NCBI GenBank assembly: GCA_029945375.1
Contig: CM057059.1
Location: 4,030,001-4,094,000 of the forward strand
From: Agaricus subrufescens
Taxonomy: Eukaryota > Basidiomycota > Agaricomycetes > Agaricales > Agaricaceae
Length of the DNA: 64,000 nt
Reading direction: 5' to 3'
Part shown: positions 46,596 through 57,364 of the stretch, one piece after another
How positions within the stretch are numbered: position 1 is the stretch's first letter
Layout of the letters: every line of letters begins with the position of its first letter
Notes under the pieces: model-generated
Told to the model about the DNA's origin: nothing
Database searches by the model: none
What the model saw: only the letters and a program-made list of their open reading frames with translations
Program-made: the position numbers and the translations under genes

Positions 46596-49500
46596 ATGGC
46601 CTCACAGAACCTACGACTTAACCCTGACATTGTCCCGTATCCTCAAAGAGACCTGGATATTCGGGAATACTACGACAACCCCCCAGAGTTCCTGTTCGAG
46701 GCTGATGAAGCACCTTTTGCAGTAGGACAACCCCCTGCAGCCTTGGCAAGTGATGATGCACCCACGGCAGCCACTATAGTCCGTGCCCGATTAGAGCACA
46801 GATTTGGTATCAGGTTTCTATCCCAGCGGAAGCAGGACACGACTCTCAATGAATTGCGGAGGATCTATGAAACCAAGGATGAAAGGGCAGCTTTGCGCAG
46901 TTTGCAGCATCGCCGCTGTTTGAAGGACTTTCAGGAGGGATACAACAGCCCTTATGTGGTTCAACGAGACTTTGAAAGGCAGAAGTTCTCCTTGGATGAC
47001 CATTTCCTTGACATGGCTGTCTGTGTTGGTCGGGGGCTGGGCTTGGACATATTCTTGCCATCTAGGCAGGACCACAATGTCGACATTGCTTATCAAGCAC
47101 AATTGAAGCTACTGCACCCATATAAAGAATTTCAGTGCAAGCATGTCAAACTTGGCTTTGATCCAGAAGGCTGTATGCAGTACATGGGGCGCTCCGCTAC
47201 TGGAAATGACATGTGGGTTGCTTGGGTGGAGAGGGATGACTCTGTAGAGGGAGATTCAGATGCTACACCACAGTGGAGTGACAGAGACCCAGAATCAGCA
47301 AAAACAGATTGGGCAGGGAGCACAGTAATGAGGTCTGATAGGTGGGCACTGGCGACACTTTTCTGGGTCTCTTGCTGCCAAAATACGTCAATTGTGGGGC
47401 CTATTGCACGGGAGGTTTATCCTGACCTAAACAACAGACATGGGTATAAAGTGGTTTGCAGTGCTAGTGATTTGAGGTAAGTTCTCTTTTTAATATATCA
47501 AACAAAGTGACTCTGTATTCTCGCTGCTCAAAAGAGCACAAGCAGGGATTGATTTTATACCCTAATGCTACTACTGTTTCTGTGCAGTCACTTATCATTC
47601 ATTACATCTAGGGACTACCCCATTATCAACATTCGTCTCCAAGACATGCGTTCCCTGTCAGAGAAGATCAAAGAAGGGTATCCAAAGTGGAAGGCTGCCT
47701 TGTATGAGGATTATGGGGATCGTGATCCTGATCTCTGGTTTGCAAATAGGTTCCCTATTTTCCTCTGGTCACGATATGGGCAAGATCAACCCATTGGAAG
47801 CTCTTCTCCTACTGGTGCTGATCATGAGCTGGGGAGGTGGGAAGACATGTGTGACTGGACACAAGCTCGATTCTTTTCCTATTCCATTGCTTCACATCTC
47901 AGGTATGCTGTCTTGCCAGCTTTTGATCTCTCCCATCTCCTAAGTCAATATATAACATTCTAGAGTCTATGAGGTAGAAGAATTCATCAAACTCCCTGCT
48001 GATTACCTGGTCGAAACATATGAAGAAGTGTACGAGAAGACAGAGTCACGGCATAGCCAGCCCCTTTCTGCTGAAGAGCTTGATGCTGCTCCCCTGTTTG
48101 ATGAAAACCACCAGCCCATCAACTTTTATACCCGCAGGGGTTATCCAATTCAAAGGATGGTTTCAAGGAATGTCCTCCATGAGGAAGAGGACGAGGAACC
48201 ATCACAGGAGTATGCTGTTCTTATGTCTCTAAACAATGTCCAGGGTCTTTTTCACCCAGAGTCAGAGGAGGAGGGCCCCTTCCGAGGTGCAAAGGTCTAT
48301 ACCTATCCTATTGGAGGCCTGAAGAACATTGGGCATTTTCAAGCTGACCAAATCCCTACAAACTGTGCCAGAGAACTCAGGATAATTAACGCAAGACTGT
48401 TGGGCAACACTGACATCCTTGGCCCCCTGGTAGGCTGTCCTGATGCATTTGAATATGCAAAAGGTCCCATCCGAGGTACAGGCTCTCAAGGCTACAGTTT
48501 ATCTGAGCATGACCTGAGGAGAAGGTCTGCTTCTCACCATGATGCTCAAAAGGCACTAGTTACTAGAGCCTCCGGTGGTGCTTATGTGTCTCAGACTGCA
48601 GGAAGGCATAGGGTCTTGGCAAAGCTCAGGCAGAAATGTAATGACTCTCTCCCTTACGATGATTTTGTCAGGAAAGCGAGCCATGAACATGTTGCTAGAG
48701 CATACAGGTTTGAAAACAGCTTTTCTGTGGACATGGACTGGGTGCCAGTTCAGAAAAGAACGGGAGAGTATGTGTATACTTTTTTAACCCAAATTCAAAA
48801 GTGGACTGATTATGAGCCTTATTATGCTTGTAGTGGTGTACTAAATCATGTGGTACTGACCACCGCTGATTTGTATTGCCATGGTGATGTTTTTTCAGAG
48901 CTCTGTTTCAGTACTATAATTATGCAGCCCTCAGTAAGCCAATCCATTTCTCCAGCTGTAGCTCCATACTAACTAGCGTTCTAATCACAGGCCTACCCAA
49001 TGATGTTACCCTGGGTGACCTATGGGCTGCACCTTTTCATCCGGAACTTGTACCAAGACACTCAACAAGCTGGGAAAGCTCAAGACTTATCAAGCCTTTT
49101 GAACGTGGAGGCAATTGCTATTGCTGAACGAGCACTCAATTATATGTTGACAGGGAGCCCCAAAGTACTCCTGATGCAGCTAATGGGGCAAGCTTGGATT
49201 GCTCAGGCTTTACTCATAGACGGTCTGCCCTGCTTCAACCCAGACATAATTCAAATACCATATAAAGGCCCAGCCATTTGCTCAGAGGCAAACTGGCCAC
49301 TTGATGAATGTTCTGGTGAGCCATTGTGCGCGGCAAGAGCAGCAATAGCCCGTACCTTTGGCCAGACTGCTTCCGGGGTGGGTCCACAAATTGATAACTG
49401 GCTTGTATGCCTGCTAATGATGCATGCTCTGATTTTTCAGATTTATGTCACGAAATTGGCTCTGCTCCTTTACAGCAAAAAGGACCTTAGAGATATTGAG

Positions 49501-50955
49501 CTCTATGCTGAAGATGACCTCCTTGCTGTCTCCCGGATGATCAAGTTCCTGGTGTCTCTCCTGCGCAAAGATATTATTAGCTGGGTCTGCTCCAAGGTGG
49601 AAAAATCTATTCAAGAAAACCTGAATAGCAGAATAGGCAGGGATAGGGAGCATGGCCGCATCCGTCAAGATGCCCTTGACCAGTGGAAGCAGCTTCGGCA
49701 TCCACTCTCCTGGCCTGAAAACAGTAAAAACCTTGGATCATGTGCTCTTGGCCACCTGCTTGTCAGTTTGCATCACAACCCAGCTGTCAACCGCCCATCT
49801 TTACCTCGTGCAAAAACCATCATGAACTACAAACTACTGGCAAAACATCTGTATAAGATGCACACCCCACGCAGTAGTACTTCTATCAAGGCACCAGTGA
49901 TCTATAATGGATTCTATGACGCAGCTATGTCTGTTGCCTGGGAACAGATAAACAACCTTCTCACTCGGTACTCAGAAGAGGAGAAGAAGAGCCATGTCAT
50001 ATCCATGTTGACCCACACACTTAGCGCAGAAAGGTTTAACTTTGTTCCTTGGCATTTGGAATCAGGCAACTGCAGGAAACCTGTCTTGGAAAACTGGCTT
50101 CATATTGATCCTAATGCTGATACAAGAGGATTTCAACAGGCCCCCAATAATGGTACTCAAACTGTTGCCAGCCAAGTCGAGCAAATAATTGCCAAAGACC
50201 CCAATGCTCCCTGGTCCTTTGACTCCTTCCCTACCATGGTCTCATTCAGGGGGAAATGGACAAAACGTGTACTTCCAGATAACTATAATCTGGCATCAGG
50301 AGGTTTCACTGAAGGGTCTTTTGTTGGAAGGGCGCACCACTGGGCTTCCTCTACTTTCGATGGTAGAAAATGGAAGTTCCACATGTGCTTAGTCTGGGCA
50401 ATGCTCTTTTCTCTTATGCCTCCCACTCTCTCCCACTCTCTCCAGTTTCCTTTTCCTTCAAATAGTGAAAGGGAGATTACACAAGCTGTGGTAGATGCCC
50501 CGTGGATTGCAGCTGACAGGAAGGGTCAAAAGGATGTTGGGATCCTCTTTACTCTTTTCTTTGGTGTTGCAGTAAACCATCTCTTCCCTGACTCACCTCT
50601 CTGGAGAGAATTCAGCAAACAACAGAGATACGGGAGTGATTGGACTAAAAAGCATGGTAAGTCTCATCTGGCCCAACTATAGTTGATCCTTATGCACGCT
50701 TCAGGCACCAAATGCCTCACTGGCTTCAATCTGGTTAGAATGGGACTTGCTACTGCCCTTCAACCTCGTATTGCAACATCACCCACTCTAGGAACAAGTT
50801 TTTGTATTAAGGGCGATAGAGAACTCAAGCATTTGTACAATCAAGTCATGGAAGAACTCTCCAGCAATACAAGGGCTGGAGAACACAATGCACTAATCCT
50901 GGTATTTGGAGAGGTGAATGGGCAGAAAATTGCCAAGGCTCAGGGCGTCATGTAG
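46596..50955 (+). CDS. G3: large unrecognised protein, possible recombinase of the element
   Basis: Modelled exons: 46596-47476, 47612-47902, 47964-48933, 48991-50656, 50705-50955, giving one frame of about 1352 aa from ATG MASQNLRLNP. The exon 2 acceptor could instead be at 47588. Inside exon 3, 48768-48898 looks like an intron (GTATGT...TTTTTTCAG) yet stays open. If it is removed, the peptide EALFQYYNYAAL then LPNDVTLGDLWAAPFHPEL reads well but meets a stop near 49130. A frameshift around 49.1 kb is therefore possible. I recognise no domain. Features seen are PRCT-free, mostly helical sequence, RHRVLAKLRQKC (about residue 610) and a long C-terminal region rich in Trp. As the larger gene between the inverted repeats it is the best candidate for a transposition protein, but no catalytic triad can be pointed out. 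Confidence 0.55.
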
Positions 50956-52171
50956 TGAATCTAATCAGGTCTCAATAATGTGCTGATATTATATCTGCTA
51001 GTAAATGCGTGCTTTTTGTAATTAGCATCCTATTATGCCTAATGACTAATGCAAGCATGATCAGAGCCTTAGAAAGAGTGCTATATTCATGCAGCAGACC
51101 AGTGCAGGCTCAGGCTACAGCAAAAGTGCAGAGTCCACACAGACATGGATTGATGTGGACAAATGTGGGTGACAGCATGGATCTGGCAAGGACAAATGCC
51201 TTGATGCACCAACAATAAGATATCAGGCCAATAAACCTACAGGATTATTTGCAGCTATCAGTGCAGGCGCAGATAAATGTGGACTGATGCCGTAAAAGGT
51301 GCAGGTAGATGCACCAACATATCATAAAAACTGAGGTTCACTTACATACTAAATCATTAAGGCTTGTCACTAACATACCTATGAGGGACCTTAGGCATCA
51401 ATAAAGTATGTTTTATGGGCACCACACATGGTACTGAAGCCAAGGCAAAAAGAGGCAGGCTTGAGCGGGGATGACATGGACAGGCCTCATTTTTGACATG
51501 GATTGAGGAGGTTTTGGCACGGACACAACACATCAACAGTTTGTATTGAAATTTAAGGAGCTGCAGAAAGTGTCTGTGGCCTAATAAAAGACATATTGCC
51601 ATGTGTTTATATGTCTATCTTTAATTGAGGGCTTCTCTTACTTACACCAATATCAGTCTATTCTTACTTTGACAACACTCCCTAACCTTCTTCAAGTTGT
51701 GATGGCGCCTGACATTATATTCAACTTATACAGGCGTGCCGCTGCAATGCCGACCTGACCCCTTGACATATACCTTTGTGGTCAATTTGGACAAGATGCC
51801 AGATATGGCCAGCTTGCATGCCGGCACTTTTCTGCAAGCCCCTGCATCACAGTCCCACAGCCAAAAACAGGATCTGTTTTGACGTGGGTGACTCTATTAG
51901 TGCCTACTGTCAGTATTGCAGGTCCAGTGTAAACCAGATCCAGGCACACTGGTCCCATTAGAGCTGATAAAACATGAAATTTGGAACAATTATAAAATTT
52001 ATTAGGGTATTATGTTTAGAAGGAAAATTAGTACCAGATGGGCTAAGAAGTACTATACGGGTATATAGGAGTAGGCTAGTAACATCCAAGGGGGCTGATG
52101 AGACTCAATAAGGACTTGACACAGCAAAGCTTTTTCATGGTTGCCCCATTTTTCTGTGAATCAAGCCCAGG
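50956..52171. other. Spacer between G3 and G4 with repeat debris
   Basis: Contains a GGCTACAGCAAAAGTGCAGA repeat end at about 51113 with its likely partner GGCACTTTTCTGCAAGCCCC at about 51823. A LINE fragment lies inside or beside it. No gene recognised. Confidence 0.5.
51845..51962 (+). pseudogene. LINE zinc-finger relic
   Basis: Reads SPTAKNRICFDVGDSISAYC then QYCRSSVNQIQAHW. This matches the Tad1 C-terminal finger seen at 28.9 and 61.0 kb, with the final His/Cys region lost. Only about 115 bp remain. Confidence 0.75.
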
Positions 52172-53949
52172 TCACATCATATCTACATTATCCTTCCTCT
52201 TCTCAAATTGCAGTTGATTCAAGTAGGATAGAGTAGCTGCCCTTGTTCCAGAAAGGGGTCTGTATGGTTTGTCCTTCCAATATAGCGCCTGTGCAGCCTT
52301 TTCAGAACTCTGTTCCACTCTAGGGAGGGAACTAGAAAGTACTGAATTAACAGACCCAGGAGATGTGAAGTTTCTTTCTTTAGATGTTGAAGCAACTTGT
52401 GACAGGGCAGGAGGTGAAAAAGACCGAGGATACAATTTGTGATCCCAACGGGATTGTCCACTATTGTAGGAAGAGAGATTGAACCTTCTTGTAGAGGTTG
52501 AATCATCCTGTTCCCTACCGGAAGCCTCCCTGTCCCATGCACTGGATGCAATGCCAGAGACAGCTGCTCTAGATTGGTCCATTAGATATCCTTCAGTATC
52601 ATATCCACCCTGCATGGCTTGGGACAGCTCTGCCCGGGAGTTACTTCTTCTAGCAAGATTAACATTGGTTGAAACAGACCTCTTGCTGTGGTGATAAGTG
52701 GAAATGCTTTCTTGTGCCTCACTATGGGATGACCTGCGTTGAATAGAGGCTTGTTGATAAAAAGCCCTAGGCCTCCTTGCTGCCTTTCTTCCCGTTATAT
52801 TGATGGAAGAAGAGTTATGCATCAAAGACTCTTCTCTGATAGAGTTTGGTGTGCTATGTGGAGCAAATCCAGAGAAATTGCCTCTTGAATGACCTGATGC
52901 TTTGGAGGAATGGGTGGTTTGGGAATGAATGAAGTATGGATGGGATGTGGATCTTGATGACCCTCTGCTTATTCTGGATGACAGGGGAGGTGGCCTCTGT
53001 TCCAAAGAATGAACTGCAAAATCGGAGTTCTCCCATGAAGGGCGCCTATCTTCATCTACCCCGGAGGCTTCCTCTCTAAGATGTACTTGGTATGAACTTT
53101 GAAGGGAAGATGTATCTTCTGCAGAGTCATCTGATAGTTCAGTTACTGTCTTTTGAACTGATCGCCTCTTTTGCTTGGGAAGGCGCCTTCTCGGGTACAA
53201 TGCAGAGGGAGGAGGTGGATTGCTTTCCACATATTGTTCAATTATGGGGTCCAATTTGTCCTTGTTCTTTCTGTAATGTTCATGCCACGAAGAAGCTGGA
53301 TGCCTGGCTGCCCACTCATATTCAGGGTCTTCATCTGCCTAAGAGTATACTCTAAGACAGAATTCCATGTTTACAAAGACAACATACCAGTTCCACAATT
53401 TTCTCGTAGATTCCTAAGCTGCATCTACCACCACTTGAGGGATCTGGGATTAGCCTTGAGATAGCCCAACATATGTTTGCTTCATCTTCAACTGTATATG
53501 CAACACGGGTGCTAGTTTTCTCAGCCATTGCCCAAGCTCTGCGTGAAAGAGTATACACACCTCCCCAGAGTTCTACCACCCATTCCAAGACGTCTTGGCG
53601 GAATTTGCCTAAATTTTCCAGTCTCAATGCAGTCCCAGATAAAGCTCTTTGGTTCCACAACTATGTTTTGAATATTTGGATCTCTGCTTAGAGCATACTG
53701 CATCTGCACCTTCTCCAGTGGTTTTCTCTTTTCATCTATAAGGACTATATCTGCTCCTGAAGGATTCTCAAGGATTGCTCCCCCTTTCTCCTGAAAGGCT
53801 CATTGTAAGACTGTTCCACTGATTAAAAAGTAATTGCTTACAATAATTTGCGCCCTCAACACTGAAATCTGACCTGCTCTTGTAATGCTGTCATGGAGAA
53901 AGAAACAAATGGGTTTCCCACTGCGTTGGAAAAGTTGTTGCTGAGGCAT
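52172..53949 (-). CDS. G4: RAP1-like telomere protein (BRCT plus Myb)
   Basis: Four exons on the minus strand: 53949-53842, 53790-53561, 53511-53388, 53338-52172. Introns are 49-51 nt with GT...AG ends, and the phases close to 542 aa. Residues 1-95 form a BRCT domain: GKPICFFLHDSI, the GG pair at 39-40, ADIVLIDEKRKP, and the conserved Trp in SFIWDCIETGKF (W88). Residues 114-190 form a RAP1-type Myb: YTVEDEANICWAISRLIPDP, SLGIYEKIVEL, WAARHPASSWHEHYRKNKDK, LDPIIEQYV. BRCT followed by Myb in this order is the signature of RAP1, a shelterin component at telomeres. The remaining 350 residues are Ser/Arg-rich and probably disordered. I do not see a clear RAP1 C-terminal (RCT) domain. The start lies 108 bp inside the right inverted repeat, which must hold its promoter. 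Confidence 0.82.
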
Positions 53950-54056
53950 TGGGTGGAATGATGTGGCAAATTGTACGTTGCAACTGACTAATCAAAAATA
54001 ACTAATAATTGTATTTGCTATTGTTGGGTAAATGTCATGTGAGGAATATGTAAGCT

Positions 54057-54622
54057 TGTCTTACAGCCCCAAAATTTTGTTATTTACATTGCTGAATATT
54101 GTTGATTTTGTATCTTGGTAGAGCCACATCCCACTATCTTTTATTGGAGGCTATGAAGTACAGTCTAGGTGAATAGCAGTAGGCTTGAGGCACTGATTAA
54201 TCTGAAGCTCACCACGTGAGCACACACATGTCTTGGTTTTGGCATGCTCTCTGACCAATGGATCTCACCATTGTGGCTAGCACTCCAAGAAGGTCTTAGC
54301 TATAGTCTCAGTTATATATGGTGCCTTCATTATTCTGTGGTAGGAAGCACTGACCAAAACTTTGTTTCCGGCATTTAAACTGGTTGAATGCCGGAAATTG
54401 TGTTTAGGTCAGACAGTCTCTATTCTATTTCTGACCTGCTGGATCATAACCCGCTATGCCAGTCATGGTGTCTGCCTGTCAGATAGTCCCCAGGAGGCAT
54501 GATTGCATCTACCAAAAATTGCTTGTGATGGAGTTCTTTGATTCTGGCTTTGTGATTGCTATTTCTTGTACCGGGAGTTGTTGTGTATCCAGAACAAGTC
54601 AAATTTTTGGTGATAGATATCA
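54057..54622. repeat. Right 566-bp inverted repeat
   Basis: Inverse of 45338-45904, with one substitution noticed. Its inner edge lies 108 bp before the G4 start codon. Confidence 0.93.
54350..54412. repeat. Conserved palindrome, copy F
   Basis: Exact inverse of copy E, as part of the inverted repeat. Confidence 0.88.
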
Positions 54623-54750
54623 TGTATAAGAAAGTCATCATAAATACCAAATAATGGAACGCCTTGTGAGAAAGGAGCACAGTGTGTTGTCTCGCAAGGG
54701 CGAATGATGGATTCATAGTATAGTGATCCTCACATTGCATAATATCACAT

Positions 54751-55098
54751 TTGTCTCTCTTCCCTGTGCTGAGTGCACGGCATCACTACCTGCTCGCAAT
54801 TCCTTTTGCCCTCTGGATACAATGCTTTCACGAAATACTCCCGCAAAATCGATTCAGTCTTCTGCCATTGACCCTGTCGTTGAAACTGCAGCTCATGAGA
54901 CCTGCAACGGAATTGCAGCTATATGAACCACAACCTACCTTTTCCACGGTCACAGACACCACTGGCCCCCAGAGTAGAGGGAGTGAAAGCCAGGCTGCAG
55001 GCTTAACTCCCGATGAAGCAATGGGGATATTGAATGGCGGAACCCTGAGTCCAAGCGAGGCGCATGGCCAAAGAATCACGGAGACAACACAGAGATGA
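54751..55098 (+). pseudogene. LINE ORF1 3' fragment
   Basis: The frame ends SPSEAHGQRITETTQR and its TGA (55096-55098) overlaps the ATG of the next ORF (55095-55097), an ATGA overlap typical of termination-reinitiation between LINE ORFs. No zinc knuckle or coiled coil is visible in the retained part, so the ORF1 identity rests on position. Confidence 0.5.
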
Positions 55099-56732
55099 CC
55101 CCCGGAGTGCAGAGCCAGGACTCTTGCAATAGCCAATCATGCACTCCCGAGCTGAGGAGGAAATGCATCAGGCAACAATACCAGAGCAAGTACTTCCTCC
55201 CGTGCCAAAAAGACAGACGTGCAAACATAAAGATTGCCTCTCTGAATATAAATGGGAGGGGAGCAAATTCACTGTATGACCCAAAAAGCAAATGGCTAAA
55301 ATCATACCAACTTCTTCGTGAAGAGAAGATTGCCATCCTGGCACTACAAGAAGCACACATGAATGAAGAAGGTGCAAATCCGCCAAATAACAGGTTTAAA
55401 CGTGTAACCTTCATAGCGTCACCAGATACCACAAATGTTAACTCAAAAGGCATAGCCTTTGCAATAAACCAAAGGATTACCGCCGTTGGCCATAACATGA
55501 AAACCACCGTAGTAGTACCAGGAAGGGTGATCCTACTGGAGACTAAATGGCATGCTAACAATACCCTAACAATTCTGAACGTCTATGCGCCCAATGACAT
55601 GAGACAAAATTCGAAGTTCTGGGAGGAATTGCGGCAGAGATGGACAGAACCGAGCTCATTCCCGGATATCATGATTGGGGACTTCAACATCACGGAGGAG
55701 GAGATCAACAGGAGCAATGGTAGAACTGAGAATAGAGAAGCACTAAAGCGCCTTAAGGCCCTCTACTCCACCTTTGAGCTATATGACGGCTGGCGCTGCC
55801 AAAATCCATCATCATTGAGAGACTACACCCTTATACACACTGCAAATGGCCACAGGTCTAGACTAGACAGAGCCTACATTTCCGAGGAGCTTCTAGCTCA
55901 ACCAAGACTGGGAAATAAAAATGCCCCCCATCCCAACCGACCACAGAATGATATTGCTAAGAGTAGCCCTTCCCAACACCCCCCACATTGGGAAGTGGAG
56001 ATGGACCATCCCGAACTTCGTCCTGGCAGATAGAAAGTTCATCCAGGAGATAGAGGCAAACGGGAAGACACTGCTAAGCAAGATAAACCTAGTAACTGGG
56101 CGTATACCCCCAGATTGTCAGGAGCCTTGGGCAGCACAGAGTCTCTGGAAAGACTTTAAAAAGGAAGTCATAGAGCTTGCAAAATGCTTTGCAAGAAAAC
56201 CGCTGACAAGGACAGAACGCCGAATGAAGGAAATAGAAGTTAGAATCAAAGTTCTAAATACAGACATACTAATAGTGGAAGAAGAAAAAAGAGAGGAAAT
56301 TAAAACTCTGAATGCTGAACTAACCGAGCTAACTCACCAAACTTTATGGCAAGGAAAAGTGTTACAGCGGGCTGCAATGCACTTGAGGGGGAGACAATCT
56401 GCAAATACTGGACAAACCTAAATAAAGCCGCCAATTCTCGAGACCTGATAAGGAAGCTTAAAAAGCAGACCATAATGATCTACAAGGAGAAGATAGATTT
56501 GTCAAGCATTCAGACGAGATGGCAGAGGAACCTACAGACACAGGACTGCACACAAGATGCTGCTGCACAGGAAGACAGGGAAGATGCAATAAAAGAGGTC
56601 CTTAACTCTGTGAGCAATAGCCTTAACGCAAAAGAAAAGCAGGCACTGGCTGAAAACATTAATGCACTTGAGATGTCTGTTGCACTTGCCTCAGCCCTGC
56701 TGATGAAAAACCAATTTGGTCTCATATCGTAG
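55095..56732 (+). pseudogene. LINE ORF2: APE-type endonuclease and linker
   Basis: The first frame (55095-56033) shows the AP-endonuclease motifs in order: ASLNINGRG, ALQEAHM, LNVYAPND, MIGDFNIT and SRLDRAYIS. A frameshift near 55920 carries on into PTDHRMILLRV, the final catalytic histidine. Two more frames (to 56421 and 56346-56732) contain the endonuclease-RT linker (YWTNLNKAANSRDLI, LKKQ). The RT palm that should follow is absent. Confidence 0.82.
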
Positions 56733-56740
56733 AAAGTATA

Positions 56741-57364
56741 ATGAAACAGAGGAGTGGCTTGCACACCTCGATTGGGAAATACCCAGACTCAGACCCAAGA
56801 ACAAACCCCATATTACAAAACTGGTCGGCATCAACGAGGAAACTACCAAAAATAATAATGGAAGGAGCTATGAAAACACTGAAAACACTATGGATTCAAG
56901 CTGACACACACTGCCTTAATAACACTATAAGGAGGAAAATGCCAGTCTGGCTCCACCCAGGCCAGAAGAAAGGGGCACACTACACGACAATGTGCCCAAC
57001 ATCAATACACCTTCGAGAATGCCACAGCATTTACACAGTAGGCAATGCTGAAAAAATGGCGCTCTGCATCGGAACACAAACCCACCAAAACCGCACAGAC
57101 TGTGAATGCAGTAAATGCTCATTCAAACAGGAACAGCTAGACTGCCAGTTCCCAAATTTGTGTGCAGAAGCAGCAAAAAAACTATTGGACAACATCGACA
57201 CGAAGTGGGCCCCTAGGTGCCATGAGGACCACGGGGAAAGAGTCAACCCACAACAAAGGAGAAACCCAGATATCTGGACAGACAATGAGCAGCCTGACAG
57301 CATCGAGGAAGCCCTGAGTGTAGCTGCAAGAGCTACAATCGTGGTTCCGCTAGGATACTTTTAG
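56741..57364 (+). pseudogene. LINE ORF2 segment between RT and RNase H
   Basis: Contains SLNNTIRRKMPVWLHPGQ-like sequence (CLNNTIRRKMPVWLHPGQKK), then the Cys cluster CECSKCSFKQEQLDC and CAEAAKKLLDNIDTKW. I know this pattern from the region after the RT in mushroom LINEs. The reading frame starts 9 nt after the stop of the endonuclease linker, so the RT was lost by deletion. It ends at a stop at 57362-57364. Confidence 0.7.

Larger units (their letters stand above)
45338..54622. mobile_element. Candidate 9.3-kb DNA element with 567-bp inverted repeats
   Basis: Inverted repeats at 45338-45904 and 54057-54622 are almost identical: I found one substitution (GTAGATAAC versus GTAAATAAC). Between them are two convergent multi-exon genes, G3 (plus) and G4 (minus). 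Each repeat contains the conserved palindrome, and each faces the start of a gene, so the repeats supply the promoters. Such identity over 567 bp implies a recent insertion, recent arm conversion or an inverted duplication. I saw no target-site duplication at the outer ends and recognise no transposase, so mobility is inference. Confidence 0.65.
54700..57364 (+). mobile_element. Tad1-like LINE lacking its RT core
   Basis: An ORF1 3' end, an ORF2 endonuclease, the endonuclease-RT linker and the post-RT linker follow each other, but the RT catalytic region (about 400 residues expected) is missing. The element begins near the outer edge of the right inverted repeat and ends at or after 57364. 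No poly(A) tail was found. Confidence 0.75.

Noticed and set aside
46596..50955. G3 as a known transposase or helicase (KDZ, Helitron, Crypton)
   Set aside because: I found no RNase H-like DDE/D pattern, no Walker motifs, no Rep HUH motif and no tyrosine recombinase RHRY signature that I could place with confidence.
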